This document shows positions 61,107 to 64,000 of a DNA stretch of 64,000 nucleotides, piece by piece. The first letter of the stretch is position 1; every line of letters begins with the position of its first letter. The stretch comes from Chrysoperla carnea. Its lineage: Eukaryota > Arthropoda > Insecta > Neuroptera > Chrysopidae. A program made the position numbers and the translations under genes. Location of the stretch: assembly GCF_905475395.1 (NCBI RefSeq), contig NC_058338.1:6648935-6712934 (forward strand), written 5' to 3'. The notes under the pieces are model-generated. The model had not been told where the DNA came from, ran no database searches, and saw nothing but the letters and a program-made list of their open reading frames with translations.

Positions 61107-61407
61107 CCTCTCGCTTAGATGCATTACTAAACGGATGTATTCTGTCATACTACAGATATGTATATGCCTAGATGGTACAAACACACATGGTATATTGCTG
61201 ATACATATTTTATCGATTATAACGACTAAAATTGTTGGTCTCTTCAACAATGTTCGTTATAAACAATTTTGACTGTATTTATGTTGATATGTGTTATATT
61301 GTAATTGATCTATCATTACTTATTTATTATAATAATAAATATAAAATATGTGATTATTTGTTTATAAATAGACATTTTAATTTTTTATTTTTATTTATTT
61401 AATAATA

Positions 61408-61729
61408 CAGTAGAACCTCGATAACTTAAACCTCGGTAACATTAAAACCTCTGTTACTTCAAAAAATACTATGTTCCCTTCCCATCAGAGGCCAAAACCT
61501 CTATAACTTAAAATACGCAACCTCTATAACTTAAATAAATAATCTCTGTATAGGCCCTCGGTAACTACATAGAAACATGTACATACCTCTATATTAACTA
61601 GGGTACATAGAAACATGTACATACCTCTATATTAACCTTTACCTAACATAGACACTTGATAACTTAAAACCTCTATAACTTAAAATATTTTGTGTTTCCC
61701 TTGGACTTTAACTTATCGAGGTTCTACTG
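61408..61729. mobile_element. pogo/Tigger-like MITE with TA target duplication
   Basis: 322 bases, ends CAGTAGAACCTCGATAACTT and AACTTATCGAGGTTCTACTG, TA on each side. Interior has repeated ACCTCTATAACTTAAA and a 40-base tandem duplication with ACATAGAAACATGTACATAC (about 61566-61640). Confidence 0.9.
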
Positions 61730-63054
61730 TATTTAAAATGCTATGATATGATATGCTTTACTAACTATTGCAAATATTATTGATATCAATAAATATAACC
61801 TACTTATTAGTTGGGTAAATCTACCGGATTTTGATATTCAATTCGGAAAATTTTGAGAAAAGCCTTTTCAATAAGTTTTTTGGTTTAAAAAAAATTAATA
61901 ACAGAGTCTTAATAAACTAGGTCTAAACCCTCTTATACGTTAAGTGTATTTCGAAAATCTATTAAGAATTCTGTCACTATGTTGATGACTTTAATGTTAC
62001 CGAAAATTGATTAGCTTTAGTTTGAAAAGAAATAAATTAATCAAGAAAGGTATTCACACAAAAAATATATAAATTAACGTTAAAAGAAAATAGGAAATAA
62101 CAACGATACACAACGAAACACTTAATAAAAGCATGTGAAAATTAACAATTGACTAGGTTAATTGTTGAAATACTTTATACGAACAGTGTTGAATATAAGT
62201 TCTTATTATTTTATAATTAAGATAAGTTTAAAAAAGAATCATGTAAGATAAAATGGTAACCATTTTTCTCCTTAAAACTCGATATTTTTTCTAAAATTTC
62301 TATAAGCGAACGTCCAAAAATTTGATATTTTCACCCCCTTAATATTATCGGATAGGTTTAGCATGAAACTGGAACCACTCACTATTTGAAGCAATCTACA
62401 AATTTTCAACCCTCTATCTTTTATAGTTTTTGAGAAAATGGTATAACTAATAAATAAACAAATTTTATAAACTTATATAAACTTTTAATATTTTTAAGCG
62501 TTAAAAACTTGGGACTAAACTTAATATACTCTGATATATTTCATATACAGGGTATAAAAATATTGGTAGATTGGATTCTTCTTTACCTCCATCGGTAAGA
62601 GTTTAAATCAAATAAAAAGTTTTAATTAATACAATATCACTAAAGAGATGTAAGACCAACTACAGAGTGTCGGGCTTGCCATTAATATAGTGAATTGTTA
62701 TTAAAAAAACGAGTTTTGGTGTTTACCAATGAGTACTTGTTGCTTTCTGTTAGACTGATATACATATACAGAAAAATTTATGATTTTAATTTTAATTTTC
62801 TAATTCTAATAATTCCACAATATTTTTATTATAATTTTATATAATTAAATTCGTTTATAAAAATTAGGTCGGAAAGTGAATCAGAGTGGCCAGAGAGTGA
62901 GGGACACTTTGTATACACAATATATTTATGTCAACAACACGAGAATTCCCAAGATATATTGATGAATGACGTGTATGTATGTATCAACAAAACTTGATTG
63001 ACTTCACTAATTCTGCTCTAGTTGAGCACTGATACTTCTATGAATTTAGCTCAC
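61730..63054. other. AT-rich intron with short family A pieces
   Basis: Fragments of family A at about 62130-62205 (tail) and 62480-62550 (GCGTTAAAAACTTGGGAC). No exon was recognised. Confidence 0.45.
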
Positions 63055-63730
63055 CATTTAAGGATATATGAGCATGACAACAATGTTTGATTTAAAAGCT
63101 CAAAATTTGTTTATAGGTAAACTTTTACTCAAAGAATATGTGGTTAAAATATGTGTCTTTCTAAGAGTGGCTGTTTTTCTTTACTTACATGACGTAAAAA
63201 ATTGCGACGATTGCGTAATTATCATTGTCTATACATGGTATTTTAAATAATTAACTCAGTCAATTATTTTCACTTGTTAATATTATAGAGAATCCAAAAT
63301 CGTATAATTTTATGTGAATTATGGATCATTTTGAAACAGGGATAAGTTCATTGATGAAGGGGGTGGATGTTTGGATAAATTATTTTGGTATGGTACTGTT
63401 CCATATATTATTATTAATATTATCATGAACAGCTGTGTTTCTATATTGTATGGGTCATTCTACGATAAGAGATATTTTCTCATCAAAAACAATCACATCT
63501 GCTTTGTATCTTATTTTCAACTCTTGATGATGAATTTTGTTATAACTTCATAAATGTAAATTTTTCGATATGTACCTTGGTTATTTTCATTTTTCGGTAT
63601 TTTAAAAATAACACCAGATGTAGAAAAATTGTATTCTTACTTTTAGTCTTATATCGTCAAGTTAAAGTAGAAATTTATCATCAAAATTGAAGATATATAT
63701 TTTTGAAATTTGTACCCCACTACCGTGCAA
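63055..63730 (-). repeat. broken reverse copy of family C
   Basis: ATATATGAGCATGACAACAA...TTTACTCAAAGAATATGTGG (63068-63150) and CTTATATCGTCAAG...CCCCACTACCGTGC (63647-63727) match the two ends of 48810-49450 in reverse. Between them lies a family A tail (63165-63290). Confidence 0.7.
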
Positions 63731-63866
63731 TACATTGTATAAATAATAAGAGCCTAAAATATTCCAATTACTGGACAAAGGCCTTGTATAAAATCACAAC
63801 AATTAGGATAAAACATCTATTTTATAATGATTGTTGCACATATTATCTCTTATCGTAGAATGACCC
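63452..63866. mobile_element. element with GGGTCATTCTACGATAAGAG terminal inverted repeats
   Basis: GGGTCATTCTACGATAAGAG at 63452 and its exact inverse ending at 63866 bound 415 bases, which include part of the broken family C copy. No transposase frame. Superfamily not assigned. Confidence 0.65.
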
Positions 63867-64000
63867 TTATGTATGAATGTGTGGTGTGTTTGCTTCTAAT
63901 TTGATAACTGTGAACGTTCAATTACAATTACAATCACACCATCATACAACTTTAATAGTCAGTCCACACTTACACATTTAGTACTTACACTAACATTTAA

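Overview
This is an AT-rich nuclear window from an animal, almost certainly an insect. The genes are split by GT-AG introns. The ACF1/BAZ1A homologue has two PHD fingers and assembles to about 1460 residues, the size and layout known for insect Acf. Introns and spacers are packed with short DNA transposons, foldback elements and tandem repeats. The insect order cannot be fixed from this sequence.

Six genes are recognised and one small gene is left unnamed. From left to right: YAE1 (minus, 3808-5074), adaptor for iron-sulfur loading of ABCE1; POLR3F/RPC6 (plus, 5189-7334), an iron-sulfur subunit of RNA polymerase III; Acf/BAZ1A (plus, 8822-20941), the large subunit of ACF/CHRAC chromatin remodellers; a 79-residue single-pass membrane protein (minus, 23937-24245); WDR92/DNAAF10 (plus, 25442-27948), a dynein-assembly WD40 protein; JKAMP/JAMP (minus, 28798-31393), an ER membrane protein; and the first coding exon of a PP2A B56 regulatory subunit, probably widerborst (plus, 33168-33303). 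All except the last assemble into complete frames with every junction in phase.

The first 3.8 kb hold only repeats. From 33304 to the end (30.7 kb) the sequence reads as the first intron of the B56 gene. I found no coding exon there, only dispersed repeats, several of them nested.

Two promoter layouts stand out. YAE1 and POLR3F are divergent across 114 bases that contain a perfect TTTCACGTGAAA palindrome. About 110 bases upstream of the B56 start codon is a 22-base perfect palindrome with a CACGTG E-box at each end and a TATATA core. The main structural curiosities are a 315-base tandem array in an Acf intron that runs to within about 10 bases of the next exon and carries repeated acceptor-like sites, a dense CGGTAT/ATACCG palindrome cluster between JKAMP and B56, and a transposon insertion with an 8-base target duplication inside a tandem repeat whose sister copies preserve the empty site. 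Exons and splice sites were called by eye; no transcript data were available.
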